From Acorus gramineus (taxonomy: Eukaryota > Streptophyta > Magnoliopsida > Acorales > Acoraceae), in assembly GCA_030737835.1 (NCBI GenBank), contig CM060855.1:8471434-8535433 (forward strand): a DNA stretch of 64,000 nt, given 5' to 3'. The translations under genes and the position numbers were made by a program. The notes beneath the pieces are model-generated. The model worked only from the letters and a program-made list of their open reading frames with translations, had not been told where the DNA came from and searched no databases. This document shows positions 11,165 through 24,155 of the stretch, piece by piece (within the stretch, counting starts at the first letter, position 1; every line of letters begins with the position of its first letter).

Positions 11165-12436
11165 CTTGGGGGTAAACTGATCATCGAGGAGTAGGGGCAT
11201 CTACGTGTTTCTCTTTTGTTACAATCTCATAAACTCATTAAATGAGATTGTATGCATGGGGATTGCATATAAAGATTGCATATAATGTAATCTAATATTT
11301 TATGAATTTTGAGATGTGCCCCCACCTCACTTGCCCACCAACTCCCGGCAGAGCAACAACTGGTGCCCCCTCCAACCCCGGCTCTATCATTCAAAGTTGC
11401 CCACACATGGTCCTTTAATTTTTATTATGTCCTTGTCACATATTCATGCGCACCAAGAAAAAAAAATTATTTAAAGAAAGAAGAGAAGCAACCAAACCAC
11501 GTGAAACTGGCCTCACTTTTGATTCTCCTAATGCCATCTTCATCCAAACATTAGAGATTTTAATGGGTTTATATTCACATGCATCTTACATGATGTGTTA
11601 CTTTTACAAAGAATAATAAAAAGGATGTGCTAACTTTTTTAAGTAAATTTTGATCATATTTATTTTATCTTTAATAAAGTAAAATAGATAATGTTTGAAT
11701 TGAAAGATGGAAAAAAAAAGTGGACAAAAAAAACATGTAAAAACAAGAGAGCAGGAAGTGGTGCATGCTTGAGGTTTAATTTTGTACACATCCTTATTAT
11801 TATTTTCTTATTAAAGCGTTGATACATTTAGTCTATTTTATAACCCCATTGATAAAAATAAAATTTATTTTTATTTTTTTAAAAATTACTATTTTATCTT
11901 AATATATATTTCATTTCGTATAACAATATATACTTTAATAAAAGAATATAATTTTTTTTAAGAAAATAGAAAACGGTGTGAACTTTAAATAAGACTGCAC
12001 AAAGGACTGAACATTATCATGTTCCTTAATTTTTTCACATGCAAAGGTTTAAACAATGAAGCCTTAAAGATATTATTTTATCAAACTCTTTTTCCCCGGC
12101 AAGAAAATATGGTGCATCTTTTATCATGGAGAATAAAAACGAGATAAGAATACTTTAGGTGGATCATTTAACTTTTGTGGATGAAGATTTCCACTCACCT
12201 GTTGTTCAACTGAGTCTGAATGGTAGAGATAAAACAAGTTTGAAGTGATTAATTGGTGTGACCTCTAAGAATCAATAGACTTTCTGAAAGAATAATGTTA
12301 GTGATATTCCTCGGGTCAATCAGCGTGCAATCTACGTTTTTTTTATTTTCTTTAAAAATAATGTGTTTTAATGAGATACATATTTTGATTAAAAATATAT
12401 ATTTTAATGATTGAATGAATATATCTTTAGCATTCA
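11165..12436. other. Intergenic spacer, nothing specific seen
   Basis: A/T-rich sequence with homopolymer runs. A short ORF near 11309-11554 has no family features. No gene, RNA or clear element recognised. Confidence 0.5.
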
Positions 12437-12444
12437 ATTCATTG

Positions 12445-12927
12445 TAAGGGTCCCCATTTGGCCCGAAAGGCCTAGCCGAGGCCTGTAGGGTTAATATCCG
12501 ACCCGGCTTCAGGGTGGGCCGGGCCGGGCTTGATTCTAGGGCCCGGCGAGCCTGTAGGCCCGTGGAGGGTAATGCAATGAATGAGTCACGTTTAATTTTA
12601 TGTAATTTTTATTTAAATTGTGATTGAATTATGTAAATTATTGACATTTATGTAGGTGACAATCTAGTTAGGTAGATGTAGTGATTCAATTTTTCAAGTA
12701 ATTAATTTATTTTGTATTTTATTTTTGAAAATTCAATAAATGTAAATATTTTTCTCAACATTATATTTTCAATTTTATATTATTTTAACTTTTATACGCA
12801 ATTGAACAATTTAAAATTAAAAAAATTAAAAGAAATAGCATGTTTAAAATTTGAGTCTGCCCGTCGGCCCAAAGCCCGAGCTTGTTTATTTGTCCGCGGG
12901 CTGGCCCAGCCCGCGGACAGATGCCTA
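12445..12927. mobile_element. hAT-type MITE with GGCCCG-rich ends, exact 8-bp TSD
   Basis: The left end TAAGGGTCCCCATTTGGCCC and the right end (reverse complement TAGGCATCTGTCCGCGGGCT) are GC-rich and crowded with GGCCCGG-like words. The middle 300 bp is A/T-rich. ATTCATTG occurs exactly on both sides (12437-12444, 12928-12935). No coding capacity. A relative in composition, though not clearly in sequence, is at 60880-61356. Confidence 0.8.
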
Positions 12928-13426
12928 ATTCATTGGAAGACTGATCAAGGTGTTCCGTAGACTACCCATCACTATTGGAGTCTTTTTTTTTTTTTTTATT
13001 GTACTCACTTTTTTTTAATCCAATATATATATTAAATTAAGTTGATATATATATTAAATGAAATTACAAAAAGGTTTGCATTCAGTTTGTTTTTCCTATA
13101 AAAATACATACTTTATTAAGATTTATAAAACCTTTTAAAGAATTAAAATATGCTCCCATGTGGATCGTGGCATAAGCTATTCTGGGATAGATAATTATTC
13201 CAGTATAAGTAAGTTATTTTTTCTTTGATTGTGTTTTTAATTATTCTCATTAGCAAATGTAATAATAAATTTTTTTTGTTTGGTTGATAATGAATAAGTT
13301 GTAGATAAAAAATAAATATAAATTTATAAAAGGTGAAAAATTGATTTTACATGTGAGTCCTCTTGTGAAAATGTATTTTTCCCCTTTTCTAACAGGGTGC
13401 AGATTTTTCCCTCACACGGTCACACC

Positions 13427-13681
13427 TTATTTAATAGAGCTAATGATAGATGATATTACATGTGTGACCCTTTTATACTAGTGGAATATATTAGGTGGAA
13501 TAAAACAATTCTAGGGGCATCTAGAATATCAATACCAGTTTATTCTCAACTATTATAATATAGCTACATCCTTTTATTCCTTATAAATAAACAACTTGTT
13601 TTTTTTTTCTTTTCTTATTATTCTTTATTCCTCTCAATTCCCGCCATATTCTTCTATCCAAACATGGAAAGTAAACTGCAG
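13427..13681. repeat. Dispersed repeat, about 250 bp, copy B
   Basis: Second copy of the repeat at 9813-10053, same orientation, about 80-85% alike by eye. It extends upstream into 13170-13310 (gggatagataatta, tttgtttggttgataatg), which also resembles 1450-1530. It is therefore probably a longer MITE with a conserved right half. Confidence 0.6.
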
Positions 13682-14249
13682 GAATAACCTAGCCTGCTTC
13701 ATGTGGATTTAGTTTTGTTAAGGGACACGTGTCCAAATCCATTAGACCACGACGTTGTATTCTACATTATCATAAATAGAAGTCGCAACAAGTACATGAG
13801 ATTCCATAATCCCTCTTAATAGTCACCATCGAAAGTCATATAAGTTTCACCTTTTTTTTTTAAATACACATGAAAAAAAGGGACTTCATGCACTTAATCA
13901 CATACTATCCCTACTTTTAACCTTATATATTATAATTATATATGTATAAATATATACACATTTCCATGAAGATTCCTTTATTAATATATACTTTTCGAAC
14001 AAAGTATATATTCCAAAGCTAAAAAACATAATGATTCGTTAAAAAGCTAATATTGGTTTGACCTCAATCCACTCAAGTGGATGGTGAGTAATGTAAGAAA
14101 AAAAAAAAAATTCATATGTGATGAAATGAGCAGCATATATTACAAAGTTTCAACTTTACCCCAAACAAACCGTAATACACGCACGCATTCCATGCATCAA
14201 AAAAAAAAAAAAAAAAAAAAATCCAGTGATTACCATTGGATTGAATTTT

Positions 14250-14421
14250 GGGTTGGAAAAACTAAAGTGGGGTCGGTGGCGCAGATGTCAGTTTCGTGTC
14301 GCAGTATTTTCAATCCACATCTCTCTCTCTCTCTCTCTCTCTCTCTCAGAACATGCTCTGATATCAGCCTTCATACGTCTCTGCTTCCTTTCGACCCCCT
14401 TCAGCTTTCCTTTCTCATCAG
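14250..14421 (+). promoter_or_regulatory. Probable CT-rich 5' leader exon of the PIP5K gene
   Basis: A CT microsatellite (14321-14347) and pyrimidine-rich sequence run into CATCAG|gtaacctc, a good splice donor at 14421/14422. The next convincing acceptor in the right place is at 16750 (gattttcag), where the PIP5K coding region begins. CT-rich untranslated first exons followed by a long leader intron are common in plant housekeeping genes. The 5' limit is a guess, and short untranslated exons may lie in the 2.3-kb intron between. Confidence 0.45.
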
Positions 14422-16732
14422 GTAACCTCTCTCTTTCTCTCTTGAGAATATCAGTTTTTTGTTTTGTTTTTCAAGATTCATTTTTTTATGGGTTTTTCGC
14501 AAATTATCAAACAAGGTTATAAATGAAACAACTTTGATGTTTCTATATAGAATTTGTTTGTTTTTTAGTGATTGTTGATGTGGGTATTAAAAATATTTTT
14601 TGATTGGAGTCAATTGATATGTTCAGGACTAGTTATGAGTAATGGTGATATGTACCCACTTGAGAGAGAGTGATTTATGGTTTGTTTTTGTTTTTTTTTA
14701 GAAGGTTTATAATACTTCCAATGGGCACAACTAGAATTTATGAGTTTGCCTCACCAGAAGAAGGAAATTGTGGCAGGATTCAAGATTTGTGAGGCTTCTT
14801 TTGGTATGATGTTGTGTTGGATTTGATAATTTTATCAGTGCCTTTTGTTATGCAATTGGAATTTTGGTATTTTTAAAAACAGATGATTTGGTGTTGTGCT
14901 TCAAGATTGCAATGGACTTCGGACTTGCTTTATGTGATTGGTGTGTATTTTGGAGAACAATGCGTTCTATGCTTGTGTCGTTCATTGGTAACCGGTATCA
15001 ACAGAGATGGGCGAGCTTCTCGTGTATGGCCCTCATTTAGTGTTCAAGATATGGACAGACTTTGTTGACTTAAATTCTTCTATTCACGTTATATCTGATG
15101 TGAATGGGCTGAATTATCTCTTAGTATATGGAATAGAAGGTTATCCCAGACCTCCTTTGTTGTAGACAGAAGCATATGGCCATCTGAGAGAGGAGGATTT
15201 GTAGCACTGATTAGTAGGTTTACCACCGTTTGGGTTGGTTATAACTTTAGCATGTTAGGATCTTCCAAGCAAGTTATGGATCATTATATTCCGGGTTCTT
15301 GATAGATCCGTCACTATAGCTGCATAACATTTTTTCGGTGAAGAACTCTACAACATGCAAGCGGAACAAATGGTTACTACCCTTTTTAGAGGTTCTGAAT
15401 TTATGTTCAGGTCTATTATGTGACAGAAAAGTTGATTCCCCGAGATCTCCATTTGACGCCACTATGAGGGAATTAGGGTGAGGTCACCAGGACCTCTCTG
15501 ACAAGCCCGCTTTAGGATCCACTCATCATAGATGTCATTGAAGGTTTGACTGAGGATAGGTGGATGAAAGAGGAACTTTTTTTCACTGGATGACTAGGAT
15601 TTGGAAATGATTATGCTCTAAGCTATTTTGGGAGCTTGTTGTTGATATATCTACAAGGGAATCCTTCACGTTGTAATCACTGGAAGCAATTTGAACCTGC
15701 CTCTCACTCTGGTACCATGAAAAGATATTATGTTTTTTCTTTGGAGGAGAAAGAACTTGTTTTCTCTATCATTCAGTTTTTCTTTTATATCATGTAGTAC
15801 AGAAACAAGAGAAAAACAACTACCTAGAAAGTGTACCTTTACAAATAATCCACATGTAAAGTTGAACTCAATAATGAATCTAATCAATTGTTTCATGCTC
15901 CAAGATGTGTGTGTGATCATTTTCCTTAGGCACACCCCTCAATCTTTGAACCATATATTAGATCTCCTTTTTTCTCCTCCAGAGGCAGTTGCCAGTATTC
16001 TCTTCGTCTGCAATCATGTCTCAGTCACAGTTGACTGTTCGCTTTGCTTGTTACTCAGAATGTGACATTCTTTTCTTAATAGACGAGGACTGAGAATCAG
16101 TCCCTTTTCTATTGGGTTCTGCAACTTCTGTCACACAAGACTTGACTCTGTCCTCCATATTGAATTACTTCTTCCATTATATTATATACTTCCACACTGC
16201 ACATATGTTTGCAATATTTCTATAGAATCAGCAAGATGATTAGAATTATCTAATGAATAAAATGGTATGCCTTTCCAATTATCAATTTTGAGTTCCGTCT
16301 ATCATTGCAGATATTATATTTTACTTCCAGGTAATCTCCGCGGGAATGCCTGGTTGCGGTCTTCTCATGTTTAGACAGTGGATTCCTTTGCTTGCATTCT
16401 TATGATTTTTTTTTTTGGAGTTCCAGACCGGTATAAGGGTGAGTGATGGGGGATCTTCAAAGGTAACTTTCATGCCATTTATTTTTCATGCCATTCTTAC
16501 TTTCACCATTTGTTTAGACAGTTTTTACTTCCTCTTCTCCTCTCACCCCCCATTCAGACATTTTCTATTTTGTTCCATTCTCTATGAAATAGAAATGCCT
16601 ACGATATCTCAAAAAAATAAATTTTCATGCCATTTATTTTTCTATTTACTGCACGATATTCCCTCGGATATCATTTTATCATCTGATGGAGATTTCATAA
16701 GAATTGTCATATTGTCATGAACATGATGTTCA

Positions 16733-19700
16733 ATGCCTATGATTTTCAGGGTTGATGAGAAGATCCTACCTAATGGGGACATTTATATTGGAAACCTTGA
16801 GGGACTGCTTCCGCATGGCATGGGAAAATATATTTGGTTAGATGGAACAATTTATGAGGGTGAATGGGAGAAAAGCAAAATGACTGGAAAAGGACGGATT
16901 TCTTGGCCATCAGGAGCAAAATATGAGGGTGACTTCTGTGGCGGCTTTATTCATGGTTCAGGCACTTTTAGTGGTCCTGATGGCTCCATATATACAGGTC
17001 CCTGGTTAATGAACAAACAGAATGGTCATGGAAGAAAATCCTATAGTAATTTGGATGTTTATGAGGGTTCATGGAAAGAAGGAATTCAAGAAGGCATTGG
17101 TAGATACGTGTGGAGTAATGGAAATGCTTATATTGGGAATTGGAAAGGTGGAAAGATGTGTGGTAGAGGTGTTATGAAGTGGGTCAATGGGAATCTTTTT
17201 GATGGTTTCTGGCAAGATGGGCTGGAACATGGTTCAGGCTATTACAAGTTTGCTGATGGAGGATTTTACTTTGGAACATGGAGTAGGGGTCTAAAGGATG
17301 GACGGGGAACATTTTTTCCTGCAGGAAGTAGACTCCCTCCTGTAAAACGGTGGTATGACTCAGTTGGGTATTTTGATGGTCAACAAAGTAGGTTGCATTG
17401 TACTACTAGATTATCGAGTTCAGAAGAACTACAAAATGGAAAACCTAGAGCTAGAAGCACTGGCTCTGATAGACGGTCTATTAGTAATTTTTTCAAAGGC
17501 TCTGGCAGAATCTCACATCAGTCTACATCGCTGAATGGACTTTGGAGTTTTCATGATTTCCTTGGAGAACTTCCATTACAAGAAAGTGACGTTATGTCGT
17601 CGTCATCATTGGATGAGGGTCAACCCAGTCCGAAGGATGAAAATGTTACAGTGTATGAGAGGGACTACATGCAAGGGATTTTAATGATGGAGAGGATCAG
17701 AGACAAAAGACTGTCAAAAAAATCTAAATGGCTTCGAAAATGTAAAGAAAAAGAAGGAACAAAGCCTGGAGAAACTATTATTAAAGGCCACAAAAGCTAT
17801 CATCTGATGCTAAATCTGCAGCTTGGCATAAGGTAAATGTCTCTTCTGAATACAATATCGTGGAGATGATGTTTGTTGTCCATCTCCAATATGCACCATT
17901 TGCTACAATTTTTCTTCTTGTTTAAACTGAAAAAAAAAAAGAGATCACTCAAAGAGGTCCACCACAGGGTGCTGGGGTTAAAGAGACTGGATATGATCCT
18001 AACATTTGGCTTCTTGGTTTTTTTTTTGGTACAAAGTGGCTGCCCTGGACTTTGTTCTGTTAACTCTGAGTACCTTACAGACTTTGTTCTGTTAACTCTG
18101 AGTACCTTACCATTGCTCAATAGCCCCTAATTAAAAAACTTTTGATTGTTTTTTTTTTTTAACTAAAATGAGTATGCAAGCATTGCTTCCTCTATCATGA
18201 TGGGTATTGTCAGTTATTTTCCTTTCCCTTTTTCTTTAATTGGATATTGTAATCAGTTGTTGCTGGATCATATAATGACAACTCTTAATACCTTGAACAG
18301 ATGTCCTTCAAACTTTGTTTATTGCGATTTCCCTTCTTATATTCTTTCTGTTAAAGCGAGGATATCCATCTCCAAACATGTGATGCCTATAGAATATGGG
18401 CATGAGAAAACTATGGCTTGTAAACTTGAAACTTGAAATATAAATGTATATTGTCAACATGTGTTTCAAAGGTACAAATTTGTCTTTGAGTTCAAACTCA
18501 ATCCTCCCATTAAAATTTCTATTCATGTTCTATTTGAATTCAAATAATTGGTACACTATGGTTTTGATTGTTGGGTTTCAGATGTTGTATGGTTTTCTTT
18601 CGTCCAGACTCAGTTAAAAATATTGCTACAGGAAAATGGTTAATCTTCTATTAAATTATAGAGAGTCTTTGGCACTGCTTAAATAAGCAGATCTTTTAGT
18701 CAAAATTGAATCAGAAAGTGATATATCTATGAAATGGATGCTTACAATCTGCTAAAACATGTTTCTCATGTCCAATTGCTTGTTTGATTTCATTCGGTAA
18801 CTTCAGTTGGCTCTATATATATCAATTATTCATCAAAGTTTGTTCTGTGTATCTTAAATTTTTAGTAGTTTGACATTAAAAATTGTTGATCTGAAAATTT
18901 TCAGGTACAGTGTTGGAAAAATTACACCTGTGCCTGTCCGTCAAGTTCGATCATCAGATTTTGGACCCCAGGCAAGAATACGCATGCATTTTCCCAAAGA
19001 AGGTTCCCAGTTTACTCCTTCACATTATTCTATCGATTTTTATTGGAAGGATTACTGTCCAATAGTTTTCAGGTAACCGCATTGGTTATGCAGTAATTTT
19101 GATTGATGTTATACTGTTCACTCAATTAATAACCAAATGGGGAAAAGTAATATAAATATAATGATGTTTTGTTTTTGCATTTCTGATGAAAGCATGACTT
19201 TATTCATATCATTCTCCATTATAAAAAGTTTTCATATCTTTGAGAAACTTCTCTACAATGGATCTTAGAACTATTTAGTGGACCTTTGGTTAATGATCCT
19301 GTTCTTGTCATGACAGTGTGTTCAATTCATGAGTGCTGTTGCAGCTCTTGAAGCTTGCTAACATTATGTGTGTGTTTTACATGTATAGCCTTGTCCCCCC
19401 CCCTCCCCTTCGCCTTCTCACATGTAATATACAATGGGGACTAAAATGCATCCTGTGTGTGTTTATACTTCCACTCATGCAACTAAGCATCTGAGAACAC
19501 ACTGTAAATTTTTCTTGTGATGTGCACATATGAAATCAGAATGGATGCTGTTTATACCTTAGTGCTAATTTCTCTCTGCAGTTGCACTGTTCTCAGGCAA
19601 CAATAGCCATCTTCTGTGTCATGAAGAATTTGAGCTCTTTTTTTTTTCCTTCAGAATCCGAACATTAAAAGTTTATCCACCCATGCTAAATGTGCACAGG

Positions 19701-21779
19701 AGGGCACCAATTTTCAACTAAATAAAATAAAGATAAAAAATAAAAAATAAATAAAAGTTTTTACGCAGCATCTAGTTTTGATTTATGCATTCCTCACGTT
19801 GGGTTATCTATAAGCTGTAACATTTTTATAAAATTATCCTGTTTGGGTAGTTAATTGAATTCCAGATAGCATCTTCCATTGCTTCTTCAACCAGTGTATA
19901 CTTAATGACATGTTAGAGAATGATGAATCTTTTAGGAATCTGCGGGAGATGTTTAAGATAGACGCTGCTGATTACATGATGTCAATTTGTGGATGCGATG
20001 GTTTAAAAGAGCTTTCTTCTCCAGGGAAAAGTGGCAGTATATTTTATCTTTCACAAGATGAAAGATTTGTGATAAAAACTTTAAAGAAACCTGAATTGAA
20101 GGTATGATTATTTTATGAAATTTTATTCAATGTTGTTTCTTTATTGTCATGGTTTTATTGTCCATCCACATAAAATGACACTCTGTTGCTCTCCCTGGAT
20201 TCTCTGGATCGTTGTTCTGAATTTAGCAGATTGTTTTTTCTTGAAGTTTTTTTTTGCTGCATTTACGGATTGCTGTGTGTAGCACATAATATTTCAATCT
20301 AGTGATGTTTGTCTCAGAAATTGCTTTGAGTTGTCCAATACAGCATCTCCAATGGCTGAGACATAGATTAGGGCGACAAAGATACTAGTTTTTTGTAAAC
20401 TGTAAAAACTTGTCAGGCTGATTTAATGGATAGCATACATAACATATTTTTCTGCTATGTATTTAAATAATCTGTAGATTGCAGAACTTTGCCAACCATT
20501 TGATGAACTAAAATATTCATACTTCCATTTTGTGTCTCTGGCAAGGGATTAATGCCAGAACTAAAATTTTTATCATCCAATCTCCAACCTCCTGCACCCA
20601 CCACATTGCTCTCAGGGGTCTCGTATCGTTCATTCAATATTTTTATAGGGGACATTGCAGGGGCATGAATTGGACTATAATTGTAGATTGCTATGAAGGA
20701 GAGAGGATCAAAGGCCAAGGATAATGGCTTTAATGAATGAGTGTGCAGGATAGACAGATGGATAAAATCTTTTTCATATACTTTTTCTATTGCTTCATGA
20801 ATTGTGGTTTCGATGGATAAGCTCCTCTTAACAATGTTTCTGGACACGTCCTTCTCAATTCACTTGCATGGTACACGCCTTCAGCTAGCACATAATAACA
20901 TAACATAATTAAAAGTATATACACTGGCTAACAACTATACAGCAGAGCAGACAATAAATATGTTCATAGAAAGGGATTTTGGAAATGTCATCAAACTCTT
21001 ATTGAACATTGATGACTTCTATTATAGGATATGTTGAAGAATGTATAAAGAATAATATTATCTGAGAGAACACTTCTGGTTATATTGATGTACAATTTTT
21101 TCATTTTCTTTGTCTGGCATATGAGGAAGGTGGTTTGCTTTTAGGAGTACTACTTTTTCCATCTTTTAAATTATTATAGTTCCATTAATGTTATGTAGAT
21201 GCTCTTCATTGTAAAATAGCCACACAGTTTTTTGAATTGTTAATTTTTACATTGGGCAGTCGTTGTGGATAAGGTAAGATAAGGACGTAGGAGTAGTTCA
21301 GGGGAAAAACCTATTAGCATAATGGAAAAAATGGATAAAAAATTAAAATGTGACTTTAGCCAACTCTCAGTGTTCAATACATGTAAATCTATGTCATATC
21401 ATATGCATGTATAACTTGGCTTCCTATTATAACGTTGTTGATCAACCTTCATAAGAGTTCACATGGTTTTATGACTTGGGATCCATACTCTCTGACTTGC
21501 AAATTTGTACATTCATCTGAACATGATTTTCTGTGGGTAATTATATTTGATTATTTATTTAAAACTGCATGCGGTAAGTATATTAGATGACAGGTTGAAT
21601 CTAATTCTGCCCTCTGATATTAACTTCCTTGGATGGTGGTTGATTTTTTTTTTTTTTAATCCATGTAGATACTATTGAAGATGCTTCCTAAGTACTACAA
21701 TCATGTGGAATCTCATGACAACACCCTCATCACAAAATTTTTTGGGCTCCATCAAATTAAATTGAAAGGTGGACATAAG
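16733..21779 (+). CDS. PIP5K: Phosphatidylinositol-4-phosphate 5-kinase, MORN type, 3'-truncated
   Basis: Plant PIP5K makes PI(4,5)P2 from PI4P at the plasma membrane. Four coding exons join in frame: 16733-17832, 18905-19072, 19936-20101 and 21669-21779, giving 515 codons. Eight MORN repeats cover about residues 14-190 (first [20 protein letters not shown]; last [19 protein letters not shown]) and resemble PIP5K7/8. Then follow the conserved linker [52 protein letters not shown], the glycine loop [12 protein letters not shown] with ATP lysine in VIKTLKK, and [18 protein letters not shown] good donor (AAG|gtacta) follows, but no exon carrying VRFVVMGN, DLKGS, MDYSLL or the activation loop is seen before the convergent NDC1 gene. 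A transcript reading on would stop after about seven residues. The start is uncertain: ATG 16733, or an upstream exon joined at 16751. As it stands it should lack kinase activity. Confidence 0.88.
18047..18110. repeat. 32-bp tandem duplication in PIP5K intron
   Basis: Two adjacent, practically identical copies of a unit beginning gactttgttctgttaactct and ending cctta(c)ca. It lies in the first coding intron of the truncated PIP5K gene and has no visible splice effect. Confidence 0.8.
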
Positions 21780-21858
21780 GTACTAATCTCATCATTAAAT
21801 TAATTGCATTCTGTAACCTGTGGTTTACCTATGGCTTTGTTTTATACTTCCATTTCAC

Positions 21859-21922
21859 AGGGGTGCACCGTGCGCACGGTCGCACCCCATCGTGCGCATA
21901 TATATATATATATATATATATA
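21859..21922. repeat. GC near-palindrome followed by TA microsatellite
   Basis: GGGTGCACCGTGCGCACGGT followed by CGCACCCC can fold into an almost perfect hairpin. It is followed by a second GTGCGCA and about 26 bases of alternating TA. It begins 80 bp after the last PIP5K exon that can be found. Confidence 0.75.
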
Positions 21923-22131
21923 TTCTTCACATGTTGAACAAAACTTGTGATATAACGTCTGCTTGGTAGCAGAATGGGGAAGGAATAGATTGGAATAAAA
22001 GTTAATAAACACAAAAATATGTTTATTTATAAAGAATATGTAAGTATATCCATTTCAAAATTAGAAGTGTAACTTTAGTTGGTTGAACCGAATCTGAACA
22101 GATTCAAACCGATTGTTTCAGGTTTGGGTCA

Positions 22132-22162
<31 letters not shown>

Positions 22163-22388
22163 TGGGTCTGAATTAAAAAATTAATAAACCCATTATTTTG
22201 GTTTGGATTTGGTTTTATTTTTTTTAAAATGAATTAATCGGACCAAATCGAATTAATTTTAACACATGATTATTCATAATCAATATTTATTTAGGCCTTT
22301 ATATTAAAAACTATATTGTTGTTATAACATTAATATTAATAAAAAATGAATACATTAATTTATACTATAAATCTTACCATTTTAAATA

Positions 22389-22845
22389 GGGATTTTTATT
22401 TTTAAGTCCCTATAAACATGTATATTTAGGGATCAATCCCTCACTTCTTGATATTTCTTTTTTAGTCCCCATATTCAACCGTCTATTTGGTTTTTAGTCC
22501 CTCCGTCAAACGTCCGTCCATACACTGTTAATTTGTGAAATATGATTTATTTTTAAGTCCTTGTAAACTATGTTATTTAGTGATTAGTCCCTCCCTTCTT
22601 CATATTTTACAGGGACCAATCACTAAATAACATAGTTTACAGGGACTGATCACTAAATAACATAGTTTGTAGGGACTAAAAAATAAAATCACATTTCACA
22701 AATTAACGGTGTATGGACGGACGTTTGACGGAGGGACTAAAAACCAAATAGGCGGTTGAATATGGGGATTAAAAAAGAAATATCAAGAAGTGAGAGACCG
22801 ATCTCTAAATAGACATATTTATAGGGATTTAAAACTAAAAATTCC
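22389..22845. mobile_element. Palindromic MULE-like MITE (TAAGTCCCT family)
   Basis: The whole 457 bp folds back on itself: GGGATTTTTATTTTTAAGTC at the left pairs with the right end, and internal 'agtccctccgtcaaacgtccg' pairs with 'cggacgtttgacggagggact'. Flanks are TTTTAAATA (22380-22388) and ATTTAAATA (22846-22854), a 9-bp duplication with one mismatch. A degenerate relative lies at about 63490-63740. Confidence 0.8.
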
Positions 22846-23954
22846 ATTTAAATATTTATTTAAAGTTGTAAACTAACCCTGAAAAAAACTATAAGCACTC
22901 TGGATTGGTAGGAAGACAAAAAAAATTGGTATATATATAGAAATGAGTGGTGAGAGTATCCATTTAAATCTATTTTATTAAATAACTGTCTCAAGTGCAA
23001 TAAGGGTCGTAGATGGATAAAAAAAAATTATCTTGCTTTGAGCTTTCAAAAAATTGATTAATTTCACACTGTTTTATAATCTCCAATGTCTTGCATGTGG
23101 ATGTAATGCCTCTTCCCAAACCACCTATTTATAGATTGGTAGAGTTAATCCTCTTCCTTGGGCATCTTAGGTTCTAGTATTTCTCCCGCTGATAAATAAA
23201 AATTTAAACCAGAAAAAAAAAAATTACTCTCATAGAAAATTTAACAAGATAAAAATGATTACTAATTTTTGTTATAAAAAAAACCCTCCCCCCCCAAACC
23301 CCCACGGGGTTGTTGTAGAACATGAGCAAGGAATATAAAAGAATAAAGGAGAATAGCAAAAAGAAAACTGTTTATTTTACTAAAATAAATCTTGATAGCC
23401 ATACCTCAATGAGCTAAGATAAAGTCTATTAGCCGTTCTAAGAAAATGCAGAAATTGCTTATCAATGCTTAATTATGCCAATGGATAAAAATATTATTCT
23501 CTACATTTAAAAAAAATTATATTACCTAATACTCATACACATTCCAAAAACTGTCATATCTATCATATCACAAATACATCACATTTATTCTCAAACACAA
23601 GAACTTATTCAGAGGTATAATTGTCATTTAAAAACATAAACTCTTATTAATCATTTATCTTTATTTTATCCAAAGTGAACTAAGCAACAAAGAGAGTTAT
23701 TTTTACGCTTTTCAAATAGAATAACATAAAAGGAAACCAAACAAAAATTTTACTTATTCAACGTAAATTGTTATCTATTACGGTATAACTATAAAATGTG
23801 ACCCCAGAAAGAGAGATAAGGCCTAACCCACCTTATTAGAATAGGATGCATTATTGCATTGAGCACTGCTAAACAATGCCTCTCTTAAAACACCTCGTAA
23901 GACACTTATTAAACTATGATAAAAAAGAGTTTTTCCCACTATATATTTATCTGT

Positions 23955-24155
23955 CGTATCCAATGGTCATAGCATAAAGATTCATGGTTTACCTGTGTTA
24001 AGGATAAATCTTGAGTTTTGAGTCTTGACATTGATTTACCCATCTGTTTGTTCACGAATATTCGAAAGAATTTTCCGTTGGACCGGAACAAACATGCGGA
24101 AGTAGCCTTTCTAAATTGATCGTGAGGTCAACCACAAGGTTCCCTCCCATATCAA
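23955..24155 (+). repeat. Possible tRNA-derived SINE copy
   Basis: Contains atggtcatagcataaagatt and, about 50 bases later, gttttgagtcttgacattga, matching the order seen on the minus strand at 6815-6995. The A- and B-box resemblance is loose, and no target-site duplication is visible. Confidence 0.35.

Noticed and set aside
14883-16720. Short ORFs between the leader exon and the PIP5K coding start
   Set aside because: None shows kinase, MORN or other family features; best explained as leader intron, although small untranslated exons cannot be excluded.
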